From Algibacter sp. (GTDB lineage Bacteria; Bacteroidota; Bacteroidia; Flavobacteriales; Flavobacteriaceae): 64,000 nt of DNA. Every line of letters starts with the position of its first letter. The stretch's first letter is position 1. Below are positions 8,406-17,494 of the stretch, one piece after another. The notes under the pieces were generated by a model that was not told the origin of the DNA, made no database searches, and saw only the letters and a program-made list of their open reading frames with translations. Made by a program: the position numbers and the translations under genes. The stretch spans positions 1 to 64,000 of the forward strand of contig NZ_JAQWOO010000001.1 of NCBI RefSeq assembly GCF_029245835.1. Reading direction: 5' to 3'.

Positions 8406-8494
8406 TGTCATTCCGAGCGAAGCGTGGGCATCTGTTTTTAAATTTGTTCTTTATTTAAAGAGATTGCCGCAGTTGTTCCTCCTTCGCAATAACA
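8406..8494. repeat. Dispersed palindromic repeat, family A
   Basis: The copy begins TGTCATTCCGAGCGAAGCG and ends with GATTGCCGC...CGCAATAACA, so its outer ends are inverted copies of each other. The same end blocks recur at 12155-12240, in metG at 13806-13890, and, diverged, at 26066-26198. Confidence 0.7.
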
Positions 8495-8498
8495 AATA

Positions 8499-8909
8499 CT
8501 AACAATGGTCGTTGTAAGCATCAACAAGGTTTTCTGCAATTAATTCTGCAGGACGCCCTTCAATATGGTGACGCTCTAACATGTGAACCAATTCGCCATC
8601 TTTAAAAAGTGCCATACAAGGTGAGCTTGGAGGAAACGGAACCATGTGTCCGCGAGCAGCATCAACAGCTTCTCTGTCAACACCTGCAAAAACCGTCACA
8701 ATATGGTCTGGTTTTTTTACATTCTGTAAACTCATTCTCGCCCCTGGTCTTGCATTTGCTGCTGCACAACCACAAACTGAATTTACTACAACAAGCGTAG
8801 TCCCCTCTTTTGCTAAAGCCAAATCAACCGCCTCGGCAGTGTGTAATTCTTCAAAACCAACTTTCGTTAAATCTTCTCGCATTGGTTTTACTAATTCTGC
8901 TGGATACAT
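8499..8909 (-). CDS. BrxA/BrxB-family bacilliredoxin
   Basis: A 136-aa thioredoxin-fold protein of the YphP/YqiW (DUF1094) family. The family signature is the CxC active site in VNSVCGCAAANARPG, followed by VFAGVDREAVDAARG and PPSSPCMALFKDGELVHM. In Firmicutes these proteins remove bacillithiol from oxidised protein thiols; Bacteroidetes members probably act on a similar low-molecular-weight thiol, which is inference. Length is normal. It is monocistronic and followed by a palindrome and a repeat. Confidence 0.9.
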   Translation of the reverse strand: MYPAELVKPMREDLTKVGFEELHTAEAVDLALAKEGTTLVVVNSVCGCAAANARPGARMSLQNVKKPDHIVTVFAGVDREAVDAARGHMVPFPPSSPCMALFKDGELVHMLERHHIEGRPAELIAENLVDAYNDHC

Positions 8910-8980
8910 ATCTTTAAATTTTAATTTTTCATATTAATAATTATGCAAAGTTAATCAAAACCTTCGTAATAATTATTTTG

Positions 8981-9074
8981 GCGTTCCCTTAAAACGCTTA
9001 TGGCGTTATAAGGTCAGGCTATCCGTTATATCTTTTGCTAAAAAGCAAAAGGATGCCACTGCTATCCTTAACGC
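8981..9074. repeat. Dispersed structured repeat, family B
   Basis: Begins GGCGTTCCC and ends CTATCCTTAACGC. The core CTATCCGTTATATCTTTTGC and GCAAAAGGATGCCACTGCTA form a long imperfect hairpin. Related copies are seen at 20710-20791, 31250-31403 and 36703-36805. Confidence 0.6.
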
Positions 9075-9117
9075 AGTACAATTGTAACAAAATCGTATAA
9101 AATTCAACTAACAATAG

Positions 9118-9125
9118 TATATTTG
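9118..9125 (+). promoter_or_regulatory. -7 box of TerB-DnaJ gene
   Basis: TATATTTG fits TAnnTTTG exactly, 25 bp upstream of ATG 9151. Confidence 0.5.
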
Positions 9126-9150
9126 GGCGTATTAAAAACAAAAAAATTAC

Positions 9151-9927
9151 ATGAGTTTTTCAAAATGGATAGGTGGTGCTTTAGGTTGGTCGTTTGGTGG
9201 CCCTATAGGTGCAATAATTGGTTTAGCAATAGGTAGTGTTATAGACGCCATGGCAGATGGTAACAATAACCCGCTTTTAGGAGAAAGACAATCTACAGGT
9301 CAACGAAGAACAACCTATAGAACACAGCCCAGACAGAGACCACAAACCCAATCTGGAGATTTTGAATTAAGCTTGTTAATTTTAGCGTCTATAGTTATAA
9401 AAGCGGATGGCAAGCAAAACCAAAAAGAACTCGATTTTGTACGTCAGCAGTTTTTAAATATGTACGGCAAAGAACGTGCAAACCATGCTTTTAAATTATT
9501 TAAAAATATAAATAAACAAAATGTTTCGGTAAGACCAGTGTGTTTGCAAATACGTCAAATGATGGACCATCCATCGCGTTTGCAACTTATGCATTTTTTG
9601 TTTGGAATAGCTAAAGCAGATGGTACGGTAACTAACGATGAAGAACGCCAAATCTATACCATTTCAGGCTATTTAGGCATTAGCTCTAGAGATTACGAAA
9701 GTATTAAAGCGATGTTTTATAACAGTAGCGATAATGCTTATAAAGTTTTAGAAATAGATAAAAGTGCTACCGACGATGAGGTGAAAAAAGCATACCGAAA
9801 AATGGCTAAAAAATACCATCCAGATAAAGTAATTCATCTAGGAAAAGAGCATCAACAAGGCGCCGAAGAAAAGTTTAGACAAGTTCAAGCGGCTTATGAG
9901 CAGTTGCAGAAGGAGCGTGGATTTTAA
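9151..9927 (+). CDS. TerB and J-domain protein (DjlA-like)
   Basis: A 258-aa protein. The glycine-rich N-terminus ([21 protein letters not shown]) may insert in the membrane, as in DjlA. Residues about 70-190 form a helical TerB-like domain ([38 protein letters not shown]). The C-terminus is a J domain with the HPD motif (AKKYHPDKV), which stimulates Hsp70/DnaK. It is therefore a likely co-chaperone at the inner face of the membrane. A second TerB protein is encoded at 20210. Confidence 0.87.
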   Translation: MSFSKWIGGALGWSFGGPIGAIIGLAIGSVIDAMADGNNNPLLGERQSTGQRRTTYRTQPRQRPQTQSGDFELSLLILASIVIKADGKQNQKELDFVRQQFLNMYGKERANHAFKLFKNINKQNVSVRPVCLQIRQMMDHPSRLQLMHFLFGIAKADGTVTNDEERQIYTISGYLGISSRDYESIKAMFYNSSDNAYKVLEIDKSATDDEVKKAYRKMAKKYHPDKVIHLGKEHQQGAEEKFRQVQAAYEQLQKERGF

Positions 9928-9960
9928 TACAAAAGGAGTTTAATTTGAAAAAGTTAGATA

Positions 9961-10413
9961 ATGAAAAACATATTTGAAACAAAAGAAACCGAAGCAGTCA
10001 TCGATAGAATTAATAAACTATCACCTACAACTAGACCACTATGGGGAAAAATGAGTGCAGACCAGATGTTAGCACATTGTAGCGTGACTTACGAAATGGC
10101 TTTTGAAGACAAACATCCAAAACCAAATGGGTTAACAAAATTTATGCTAAAACTATTTGTAAAAAAGACAGTTGTTAGGGATAAGCCTTATAGAAAGAAT
10201 AGCAGAACTGCACCACAATTCTTAATAACAAACGCTAGAAATTTTGTAGAAGAAAAAGCGAGATTAATAGACTATTTAATAAAAACACAAAAATTAGGTG
10301 AAAATCATTTTGATGGTATGGAATCGCATTCTTTTGGCAATTTAACAAAAGAAGAATGGAATATTATGTTTTACAAACATTTAGACCATCATTTAAGTCA
10401 GTTTGGCGTATAA
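9961..10413 (+). CDS. DUF1569 protein (DinB-like fold)
   Basis: A 150-aa protein starting 33 bp after the J-domain gene. The N-terminal pattern (LSPTTRPLWGKMSADQMLAHC) with a conserved His and the C-terminal HLDHHLSQFG fit DUF1569, a DinB/YfiT-like four-helix bundle thought to bind a metal through histidines. The biochemical role is unknown. A terminator hairpin follows directly. Confidence 0.75.
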   Translation: MKNIFETKETEAVIDRINKLSPTTRPLWGKMSADQMLAHCSVTYEMAFEDKHPKPNGLTKFMLKLFVKKTVVRDKPYRKNSRTAPQFLITNARNFVEEKARLIDYLIKTQKLGENHFDGMESHSFGNLTKEEWNIMFYKHLDHHLSQFGV

Positions 10414-10445
10414 AAAAACCAACTAAAAGGATTAGTTGGTTTTTA
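10413..10445 (+). terminator. Rho-independent terminator
   Basis: AACCAACTAA, 5-nt loop, TTAGTTGGTT followed by a T run, starting at the DUF1569 stop. The A run on the other side lets it also end the convergent gene at 10464-10706. Confidence 0.8.
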
Positions 10446-10463
10446 AATTTTAAGCTAAAATAA

Positions 10464-10706
10464 TTATTTAGTCTTGTAAATTCTTGAGTTTTTGTCTTTG
10501 TCAAAAATCATTACCAATTCATCATTAGCATTAAGGTAAACAGATTTTAATTCCCAGCCTTCTTTCTCCGAAGCCTCTAGTAGACATTTCCTTACATCAG
10601 GATTGTATAAATTTAAATTTGAATTGACAATAACGTCATCAGCTTTCATATCAATAGATAATAAAAGCATCATTGTAACAAACAATAATTGTAATTTTTT
10701 CATCAT
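10464..10706 (-). CDS. Small secreted protein, 80 aa
   Basis: A signal peptide (LLFVTMMLLLSIDMKA) precedes a mature part of about 60 residues: DDVIVNSNLNLYNPDVRKC and a C-terminal WELKSVYLNANDELVMIF. Two ATG codons are adjacent (10706 and 10703) and either could be used. No motif assigns a function. It is monocistronic and shares a terminator with the convergent DUF1569 gene. Confidence 0.6.
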   Translation of the reverse strand: MMKKLQLLFVTMMLLLSIDMKADDVIVNSNLNLYNPDVRKCLLEASEKEGWELKSVYLNANDELVMIFDKDKNSRIYKTK

Positions 10707-10887
10707 GTTGGGGTTTTTAAAAATGATTAATATTTACACAAGATTATAGCATATATTGATAATTCTTAAAAATATTAGCTGATTGCCCATTATCTGCTGT
10801 TCAATGACCAAAAGACACTATGAAAAGCCTTTTTTTTTTCGATAAAAAACATGAGTATTTTGTGGTTATTTTAGAGTATTGATTTTT

Positions 10888-11907
10888 TTACTTAAAAATA
10901 ACTTTAGATTCATTGGAATTTACAGTTAAATTAACCATTCTACCTAAAATTAAAGCCCGATTATCCTTTTCATGACCCGTAGGCATATTAAATGCTATTG
11001 GAAAATCATAAACTGATAAAGCATCAAGAATAAGTTGCTCGATGGAGGTGCCCCAAAGTGTTGTGTTTTTTCTAAGTTTTGTCATATCTCCTATAATAAC
11101 ACCTTTGCAATTATCAAAATAACCAGCACGCTTTAAGCTTTGAAGCATCCGGTCAATATGGTATTTGTATTCACCAATTTCCTCAATAAATAAGATTTTT
11201 CCAGAAGTATTAATGCTAGTTTTAGAGCCTAACATGGTGTGAAGGATAGTTAAATTACCGCCAACTAACTGCCCTGAAGCGCTTCCTGTTTTGTTGTATT
11301 TAGAACCTTCTAACGTGTAGTTTAAAGGCTTGCCAAAAATGGTATTTTTAAATGTAGAAAGACTTTCTTTAATTTCAGATTCATCTTTTGGTAAACTTAC
11401 ACACATAATGGCATGTAAACTTTCAACACCTTCATTATGTATTTGATTATGAAGCGCCGTAATATCAGAATAGCCAATTACCCATTTTGGATTTTCTTTA
11501 AATTTTGAAAAGTCTAATTTGTCTAAAAGTCTAACGATGCCGTAACCACCACGCGCACACCAAATAGCACTAATTTTTGGATTGTCCAACGCTTTTTGGA
11601 GATCTTCACAACGTTCATCATCAGTTCCTGCAAAGTGGTCTGCTTTACTAAATACATGCTCCCCAACTACTGAATGTAAGCCCCAACGTTTTAGAAGCGC
11701 TTGAGCTTGTTGTACTTCGTCTGTTCTGTTTTTTAAAATTCCTGATGGTGCAACAATAGCAACCGTATCGCCTGCTTTTAAGTATGGTGGCTGTTTCAAA
11801 GTATTGTTTTGTTTTTCAATAGCCATACTTTGTGTGGATGCCTTTTCTATTTTAAAGAAAAACGCAACACAAAATAAGCTTAAAATTAGTAGGTTTTTTG
11901 ACATCAT
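10888..11907 (-). CDS. LD-carboxypeptidase (peptidase family S66)
   Basis: A serine peptidase that removes the terminal D-Ala from muropeptide tetrapeptides during peptidoglycan recycling. The family blocks are AIVAPSG, WCARGGYGIVRLLD, the nucleophile in GYSDITALH, the acid in LFIEEIGEYKYHIDRM and the His in MPTGHEKDN. I take ATG 11907 (MMSKNLLILSLFCVAFF) because a signal-like hydrophobic segment begins there; ATG 11919 and the track start at 11961 remain possible. The leader implies a periplasmic enzyme, unlike cytoplasmic E. coli LdcA. Confidence 0.88.
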   Translation of the reverse strand: MMSKNLLILSLFCVAFFFKIEKASTQSMAIEKQNNTLKQPPYLKAGDTVAIVAPSGILKNRTDEVQQAQALLKRWGLHSVVGEHVFSKADHFAGTDDERCEDLQKALDNPKISAIWCARGGYGIVRLLDKLDFSKFKENPKWVIGYSDITALHNQIHNEGVESLHAIMCVSLPKDESEIKESLSTFKNTIFGKPLNYTLEGSKYNKTGSASGQLVGGNLTILHTMLGSKTSINTSGKILFIEEIGEYKYHIDRMLQSLKRAGYFDNCKGVIIGDMTKLRKNTTLWGTSIEQLILDALSVYDFPIAFNMPTGHEKDNRALILGRMVNLTVNSNESKVIFK

Positions 11908-11982
11908 GTAAATGTACATTTTTTTAGTGAAACTCGATTTTGAAAATCCTGAAAGGCACATTCAAAATTTCAAGTTTAACTA

Positions 11983-12002
11983 ATCCCGATTAAGATCGGG
12001 AT
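11983..12002. repeat. Short perfect hairpin
   Basis: ATCCCGAT, TAAG, ATCGGGAT: an 8-bp stem with a 4-nt loop in the space between the divergent carboxypeptidase and metG genes. It has no T run and is probably a repeat fragment rather than a terminator. Confidence 0.45.
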
Positions 12003-12154
12003 CTTATAAATTGTATTTAGAATTCAAAAAAAAATATGAAAAGCAAATTAAAATAACTTGAAGTAAAGCATTGCACTATGGACTATTCTTTTTGTTTAGT
12101 ACTTTTTTCTAAATAGGCTTCAAAATGTGTACTTTTACGGCTTCAAAAATGAAG

Positions 12155-12240
12155 TGTCATTCCGAGCGAAGCGCGGGAATCTGTTGAATTACAACTCCAA
12201 TTCATGAGATTGCCACTGTCGTACCTCCTTAGCAATGACA
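12155..12240. repeat. Dispersed palindromic repeat, family A
   Basis: A full copy running from TGTCATTCCGAGCGAAGCG to GATTGCCACTG...AGCAATGACA, ending 23 bp before metG. It is the best match in the window to the copy embedded inside metG. Confidence 0.7.
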
Positions 12241-12263
12241 ATCAAATTTAATTTTTTAGATTA

Positions 12264-14399
12264 ATGAACAAACCAAAAAGATATACAATTACCACAGCGC
12301 TTCCTTATACTAACGGCCCAATTCACATTGGGCATTTAGCTGGGGTTTACGTTCCAGCAGATATTTATGCACGCTATTTACGTTTAACAGGAAATGATGT
12401 TGCGTTTATTGGTGGTAGTGACGAACACGGTGTGCCAATTACCATTAAGGCAAAAAACGAAGGTGTTTCTCCTCAAGATATAGTTGATAAATACCATGCG
12501 ATTATTAAAAAATCGTTTGTAGATTTCGGAATTACTTTTGATAATTATTCGCGGACATCAGCACCAATTCATCATGAAACAGCTTCGGAATTCTTTAAGA
12601 CTTTAAATGACAAAGGAGCGTTTATTGAAGAAACTTCAGAGCAGTTGTATGATGCTGAAGCCAACCAGTTTTTAGCAGATCGGTTTGTAGTAGGAACATG
12701 TCCAAAATGTGGAAATGAAGAGGCTTATGGCGACCAATGTGAAAAATGCGGAACTAGTTTAAATGCAACTGATTTAATTAATCCAAAATCGGCAATTACA
12801 GGAAATGTACCGACTTTAAAACAAACAAAACATTGGTTTTTACCGTTAGATAAACATGAAGCCTTTTTAAAAGAATGGATTTTAGAAGGTCATAAAAAAG
12901 ACTGGAAACCTAATGTTTATGGGCAAGTAAAATCTTGGATAGATGATGGTTTACGTCCGCGTGCAGTAACCAGAGATTTAGATTGGGGTATCCCAGTACC
13001 CGCAGAAGGTGGCGAAGGCAAAGTGCTATATGTATGGTTCGATGCGCCTATTGGGTATATTTCATCTACTAAAGAATGGGCAGCACGCGAAGGAAAAGAC
13101 TGGGAACTATATTGGAAAGATAAAGATACCAAACTAGTACACTTTATAGGAAAAGACAACATTGTATTTCATTGTATTATTTTTCCAGCAATGTTAAAAG
13201 CGGAAGGCAGCTATATTCTACCAGATAACGTGCCAGCAAACGAGTTTTTAAATTTAGAGGGCAATAAACTGTCTACCTCTAAAAATTGGGCGGTTTGGTT
13301 ACCAGAATATTTAGAAGATTTTCCAGGACAACAAGATGTATTGCGCTATGCCTTAAATGCTAATGCGCCAGAAACTAAGGATAACGATTTTACTTGGAAA
13401 GATTTTCAGGCTAGAAATAATAACGAGTTAGTAGCTATTTTTGGGAACTTTATAAACCGCGTAGTCGTGTTAACTAACAAGTATTATGAGGGTATTGTTC
13501 CAGCTCCAAGTGATTTTACCCAAGTAGATGCCGAAACTTTGGCAGCCATAAAAGCTTATCCAGATGTTATTGCGAGTTCTATTGAGCGTTACCGTTTTAG
13601 AGAAGCAGGACAGGAATTGATGAATTTAGCCCGATTAGGAAATAAATATTTGGCAGATGAAGAGCCTTGGAAAACCATTAAAGTTGATGAATCGCGGACT
13701 AAAACCATCATGTATGTGGCGCTTCAAATAGCTTCCGCATTAGCAACTCTATGTGAACCATTTTTACCGTTTACTTCTGAAAAACTGAAAAACATATTAA
13801 AGTTACGTCATAACGAGGAGCAAAACGACGAAGTTATCTCAAACAAAAAAGAGATTGCCACGACTCATAAAAATGAGTCTCGCAATGACGCTGTAAGTTG
13901 GAACGACGTTTCAACTAAAAAAGAATTACTCCCTGCAAACCATAAAATAGGAAAAGCTGAATTATTATTTTCTAAAATTGAAGATGACACCATCCAAAAA
14001 CAGTTGGATAAATTAGAAGCTAGTAAAAAAGCCAACGAAATAGCAAATACTGCTGTAGAGGCTCAAAAGGAAACTATTACGTTTGAAGATTTTACCAAAT
14101 TGGACATTCGAGTTGGGACTATTCTTGAAGCTGAAAAAATGCCAAAAACTAAAAAACTTTTAAAACTAAAAGTAGATACAGGAATTGATACAAGAACAAT
14201 AGTTTCAGGTATTGCTGAAAGTTTTTCTGCGGAAGAAGTTATTGGAAAACGGGTTACTGTTTTAGTAAATCTCGCCCCAAGAGCGTTAAGAGGTGTTGAA
14301 AGTCAAGGTATGATTTTGATGACGGAGACGGCTGATGGTAAGTTGGTGTTTGTTAATCCTGATGATGCTGAGGTTGGTAATGGCTTACAGGTGAGTTAA
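12264..14399 (+). CDS. metG: Methionyl-tRNA synthetase
   Basis: Charges tRNA-Met with methionine. Class I motifs are HIGH ([12 protein letters not shown]) near residue 20, a zinc knuckle ([18 protein letters not shown]) near 145-170, and a KMSKS equivalent (NKLSTSKNW) near 335. The C-terminal 110 residues are the dimerising tRNA-binding domain ([18 protein letters not shown]). At 711 aa it is longer than usual because a dispersed palindromic repeat supplies residues about 515-542 in frame, in the linker between the anticodon-binding domain and the tail domain. It appears to be the only metG in the window and is presumably essential. Confidence 0.96.
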   Translation: MNKPKRYTITTALPYTNGPIHIGHLAGVYVPADIYARYLRLTGNDVAFIGGSDEHGVPITIKAKNEGVSPQDIVDKYHAIIKKSFVDFGITFDNYSRTSAPIHHETASEFFKTLNDKGAFIEETSEQLYDAEANQFLADRFVVGTCPKCGNEEAYGDQCEKCGTSLNATDLINPKSAITGNVPTLKQTKHWFLPLDKHEAFLKEWILEGHKKDWKPNVYGQVKSWIDDGLRPRAVTRDLDWGIPVPAEGGEGKVLYVWFDAPIGYISSTKEWAAREGKDWELYWKDKDTKLVHFIGKDNIVFHCIIFPAMLKAEGSYILPDNVPANEFLNLEGNKLSTSKNWAVWLPEYLEDFPGQQDVLRYALNANAPETKDNDFTWKDFQARNNNELVAIFGNFINRVVVLTNKYYEGIVPAPSDFTQVDAETLAAIKAYPDVIASSIERYRFREAGQELMNLARLGNKYLADEEPWKTIKVDESRTKTIMYVALQIASALATLCEPFLPFTSEKLKNILKLRHNEEQNDEVISNKKEIATTHKNESRNDAVSWNDVSTKKELLPANHKIGKAELLFSKIEDDTIQKQLDKLEASKKANEIANTAVEAQKETITFEDFTKLDIRVGTILEAEKMPKTKKLLKLKVDTGIDTRTIVSGIAESFSAEEVIGKRVTVLVNLAPRALRGVESQGMILMTETADGKLVFVNPDDAEVGNGLQVS
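13806..13890 (+). repeat. Family A repeat embedded in frame in metG
   Basis: Begins CGTCATAACGAGGAG and ends TCTCGCAATGACG, with an internal GAGATTGCCACGACTC. The inverted ends match the intergenic family A copies. It has no stop codon in the metG frame and encodes the polar stretch [16 protein letters not shown]...NESRNDAV. Confidence 0.75.
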
Positions 14400-14416
14400 A
14401 AAACAAACGTTTTTAG

Positions 14417-14424
14417 TAACTTTA
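14417..14424 (+). promoter_or_regulatory. Possible -7 box of ferritin gene
   Basis: TAACTTTA is one base off TAnnTTTG and lies 16 bp before ATG 14441. A separate ferritin promoter would allow iron- or stress-dependent expression independent of metG. Confidence 0.35.
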
Positions 14425-14440
14425 CAAAAAACCCAATATT

Positions 14441-14959
14441 ATGTTATCAAAAACCATACAAGACGCATTAAATAATCAAATACGAATTGAAGCAGAGTCT
14501 TCTCAAATCTATTTAGCCATGGCATGTTGGGCTGAGGTTAAAGGTTTAGAAGGCGTTTCTAATTTTATGTATGCACAATCGGATGAAGAACGCGAGCATA
14601 TGTTGAAGTTAGTAAAATTTGTAAACGAACGCGGAGGTCATGCAAAAATTTCACAATTAAAAGCACCAAACGTTACATTTAAATCGATTAAAGAAATGTT
14701 CGAAAAGTTATTTGAACATGAGGTATATGTATCGCAAAGTATCAACGAATTGGTGCATATTAGTCTTCAAGAAAAAGACTATGCCACCCATAACTTTTTA
14801 CAATGGTATGTAGCAGAGCAAATAGAGGAAGAAGCTGTTGCAAGAACCATCTTAGATAAAATAAATATGATTGGCGATGATAAAGGTGGTTTGTATTTAT
14901 TTGATAGGGATATTGAAAATTTAACAGTAACTACTGCAGCCGCAAATACACCCGAATAA
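14441..14959 (+). CDS. ftnA: Ferritin
   Basis: A 172-aa non-haem ferritin that oxidises Fe(II) and stores it in a 24-subunit cage in the cytoplasm. Ferroxidase ligands are visible: E in NQIRIEAESSQIYLAM, EREH in SDEEREHMLK, and the ligands in YVAEQIEEEAVARTI. The length is normal and there is no haem-binding Met as in bacterioferritin. It follows metG by 41 bp. Iron import genes (feoAB) lie 20 kb away. Confidence 0.93.
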   Translation: MLSKTIQDALNNQIRIEAESSQIYLAMACWAEVKGLEGVSNFMYAQSDEEREHMLKLVKFVNERGGHAKISQLKAPNVTFKSIKEMFEKLFEHEVYVSQSINELVHISLQEKDYATHNFLQWYVAEQIEEEAVARTILDKINMIGDDKGGLYLFDRDIENLTVTTAAANTPE

Positions 14960-15035
14960 TTTTAACATTTAAGCTTATTTAGATTTAATAAAAATAACTT
15001 ATTTTTGCTTGTAGATTCGAGTATTATATTCTACT

Positions 15036-15197
15036 GTGGGCAAAAAAAAGAAAAAAAAGGCAATAAAAGAATTACAAAAATTAGGTGTAGAGTTGCCTAA
15101 AAAAGTAAAAGATAGTTGCTGTAAAAAGTTTAAAAAAGGAGCGAACAAGCGCTGTAAAAAATGCCCTTGTTTTGATTTGATTAAAAAAGTGGCATAG
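15036..15197 (+). CDS. Small basic Cys-rich protein, 53 aa
   Basis: A GTG-started frame (MGKKKKKKAIKELQKLG) missed by the ORF track. It ends with a dense cysteine pattern: DSCCKKFKKG, KRCKKCPCFDLIKK. Six cysteines and about a third lysines suggest a metal-binding or nucleic-acid-binding miniprotein. It lies between ferritin and a strong terminator hairpin, so it may be iron-linked, but that is inference. The GTG start and small size lower certainty. Confidence 0.6.
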   Translation: MGKKKKKKAIKELQKLGVELPKKVKDSCCKKFKKGANKRCKKCPCFDLIKKVA

Positions 15198-15217
15198 TAT
15201 CATAAAAAATATAATCC

Positions 15218-15254
15218 AGACCTGTCAGGTTTCTAAAACCTGACAGGTCTTTTT
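15218..15254 (+). terminator. Strong hairpin terminator
   Basis: AGACCTGTCAGGTTT, 3-nt loop, AAACCTGACAGGTCT, then TTTTT: a perfect 15-bp stem. It ends the ferritin/miniprotein transcript. I recall this hairpin sequence recurring in Bacteroidetes genomes, so it may also be a repeat. Confidence 0.75.
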
Positions 15255-15311
15255 AGTTAAATTGAATAGAATTTTTTTAGTTTCGTTGTACGTTAGCTCA
15301 AAACAATTAGA

Positions 15312-17429
15312 ATGATACCATATATAATCCTACAAACAAAACTTCCAGAGCAATCAGTAAAAAATACGATTGAATTACTTAATGAAGATTGCACCATTCC
15401 TTTTATATCGCGTTATAGAAAAGAACGTACAGGGAATCTAGATGAAGTTCAAATAGGCAATATCGTAAAATATAAAGAACAATTTGAAGCTTTAGATAAA
15501 CGAAAAAAAGCCATTTTAAAAGCTTTAGAAGAACTAGACGTTTTAACTTCAGAATTAAAACAAAAGGTATTAATTACTCAAGATATAACAGCACTTGAAG
15601 ATTTATACTTGCCGTATAAGAAAAGTAGAAAAACCAAAGCTGAAAAAGCGAGACAAAATGGATTAGAACCATTGGCAAAAATAATCATGTCTCAAAACGC
15701 TAACGATGTTGAATCTATTGCCTTTAAATATGTAAAAGGTAATCTAGACTCAGTAGAGGACGCTTTACAAGGTGCTAGACATATTATCGCAGAATGGATT
15801 AATGAACGTGCTGATATTCGAAACAATATCCGTTGTCAATTAGAGCGTTTTGCTATGATTTCCACGACAGTGATAAAAACAAAAACTGAAGACGAAAAAG
15901 CTCAAAAGTTTAGAGATTATTTTAATTGGGAAGAAAGTTTAAGCCGAATTCCGTCGCACCGATTATTGGCTATTTTACGTGCAGAAAAGGAGGGCTTTAT
16001 TCGTGTAAAAATTCAAATTGATGATGATCGTGCTTTGGATACTATTGAAAGACGCATTATTAAAAGTAATAGTGCTTGCGCAAGCGAGATAAAAGCAGCC
16101 ATTAAAGATGCATACAAACGCTTATTATTACCATCTTTAAGTAATGAAGCCTTACAAATAGCTAAAGATAAAGCTGATGAATCTGCAACTACAGTTTTTG
16201 CTAAAAACCTAAAACAATTATTATTAGGTTCGCCATTAGGAGAAAAACGTGTTTTAGCCATCGACCCTGGTTTTAGAACAGGTTGTAAAGTGGTGTGTTT
16301 AGATGCGCAAGGGCAATTAAAATATAACGAAACTATTTATCCGCATCCACCAAAAAGCGATAGTTTGGGTGCTATGAAAAAGATAAGTTCGCTTTGTGAG
16401 GCGCATAAAATTGAAGCGATTGCCATAGGAAACGGAACAGCGTCTAGAGAAACTGAAGCCTTGATTAGAAAGGTGCATTTTAAGAATAATATTCAAGTGT
16501 TTGTGGTAAGTGAAGCCGGAGCAAGTATTTATTCAGCATCAAAAATAGCACGAGAAGAATTTCCAAATTATGATGTCACTGTTCGTGGATCAGTTTCAAT
16601 TGGAAGACGCCTGCAAGACCCATTAGCAGAATTGGTTAAAATTGACGCCAAATCTATTGGCGTTGGCCAATACCAGCATGATGTTGACCAAACGAAACTT
16701 CAAAAACAGTTAGATGTAGTTGTAGAAAATTGCGTTAACTCAGTTGGAGTAAATATTAATACAGCAAGTAAGTCTTTGTTGAGTTACGTTTCAGGTATTG
16801 GTCCAAAACTAGCCGAAAATATTTTTAATTACAGAAAGGAAAATGGCGTATTTGCATCTAGGGTAGCTATTAAAAATGTACCACGATTAGGAGGAAAAGC
16901 GTTTGAACAAGGCGCTGCTTTTTTAAGAATTAAAGACGCTAAAAACCCGTTAGATGATTCTGCTGTTCATCCTGAAAGCTATGGGATAGTTACAAAAATG
17001 GCTAAAGATTTAGGGAAATCTGTTGAAGATTTAATTGGGAATAAAGAGTTACTTCAAAAAATAGATTTAAAAAAATATTGTTCAGAATATGTTGGTTTAC
17101 TAACACTAGAAGATATCATTAAAGAACTAGAGAAACCAGGACTAGACATCAGGGAACAAGCCAAAGTATTCACATTCAATCAAAATATAAAAACCATTAA
17201 CGATTTAAAAGAAGGGCAATTACTTCCTGGAATCGTCAACAATATTACTAATTTTGGTTGCTTTGTAGATGTTGGTATTAAAGAAAGCGGATTAATCCAT
17301 GTATCAAATCTATCCGATAGTTTTGTAAAAGATGTGAATGAACACGTGAGTCTGCATCAGCAAATTATAGTAAAAGTATTGGAGGTTGATGTACCGCGAA
17401 AACGAATTCAATTGAAATTGCATAAATAG
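15312..17429 (+). CDS. tex: Tex-family RNA-binding transcription accessory protein
   Basis: A 705-aa cytoplasmic nucleic-acid-binding protein related to eukaryotic Spt6. The N-terminal helical region contains PFISRYRKERTGNLDE; the YqgF/RNase-H-like domain begins at KRVLAIDPGFRTGCK (about residue 315). A helix-hairpin-helix pair follows (NINTASKSLLSYVSGIGPKLAENI) and the C-terminal S1 domain is GQLLPGIVNNITNFGCFVDVG. Length and order match the family. It probably stands alone, between the 15218 terminator and the hydrolase gene 65 bp downstream. Confidence 0.95.
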   Translation: MIPYIILQTKLPEQSVKNTIELLNEDCTIPFISRYRKERTGNLDEVQIGNIVKYKEQFEALDKRKKAILKALEELDVLTSELKQKVLITQDITALEDLYLPYKKSRKTKAEKARQNGLEPLAKIIMSQNANDVESIAFKYVKGNLDSVEDALQGARHIIAEWINERADIRNNIRCQLERFAMISTTVIKTKTEDEKAQKFRDYFNWEESLSRIPSHRLLAILRAEKEGFIRVKIQIDDDRALDTIERRIIKSNSACASEIKAAIKDAYKRLLLPSLSNEALQIAKDKADESATTVFAKNLKQLLLGSPLGEKRVLAIDPGFRTGCKVVCLDAQGQLKYNETIYPHPPKSDSLGAMKKISSLCEAHKIEAIAIGNGTASRETEALIRKVHFKNNIQVFVVSEAGASIYSASKIAREEFPNYDVTVRGSVSIGRRLQDPLAELVKIDAKSIGVGQYQHDVDQTKLQKQLDVVVENCVNSVGVNINTASKSLLSYVSGIGPKLAENIFNYRKENGVFASRVAIKNVPRLGGKAFEQGAAFLRIKDAKNPLDDSAVHPESYGIVTKMAKDLGKSVEDLIGNKELLQKIDLKKYCSEYVGLLTLEDIIKELEKPGLDIREQAKVFTFNQNIKTINDLKEGQLLPGIVNNITNFGCFVDVGIKESGLIHVSNLSDSFVKDVNEHVSLHQQIIVKVLEVDVPRKRIQLKLHK

Positions 17430-17494
17430 ATGCTTTATCAAATCTAAATGAGGTGTGTTGAGATTTTAAATAACACAGATAACCTATATGTAAT

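Noticed and set aside
8609-8937. Two overlapping plus-strand ORFs of 63 and 97 aa
   Set aside because: Both lie opposite the well-supported bacilliredoxin gene and have no family pattern.
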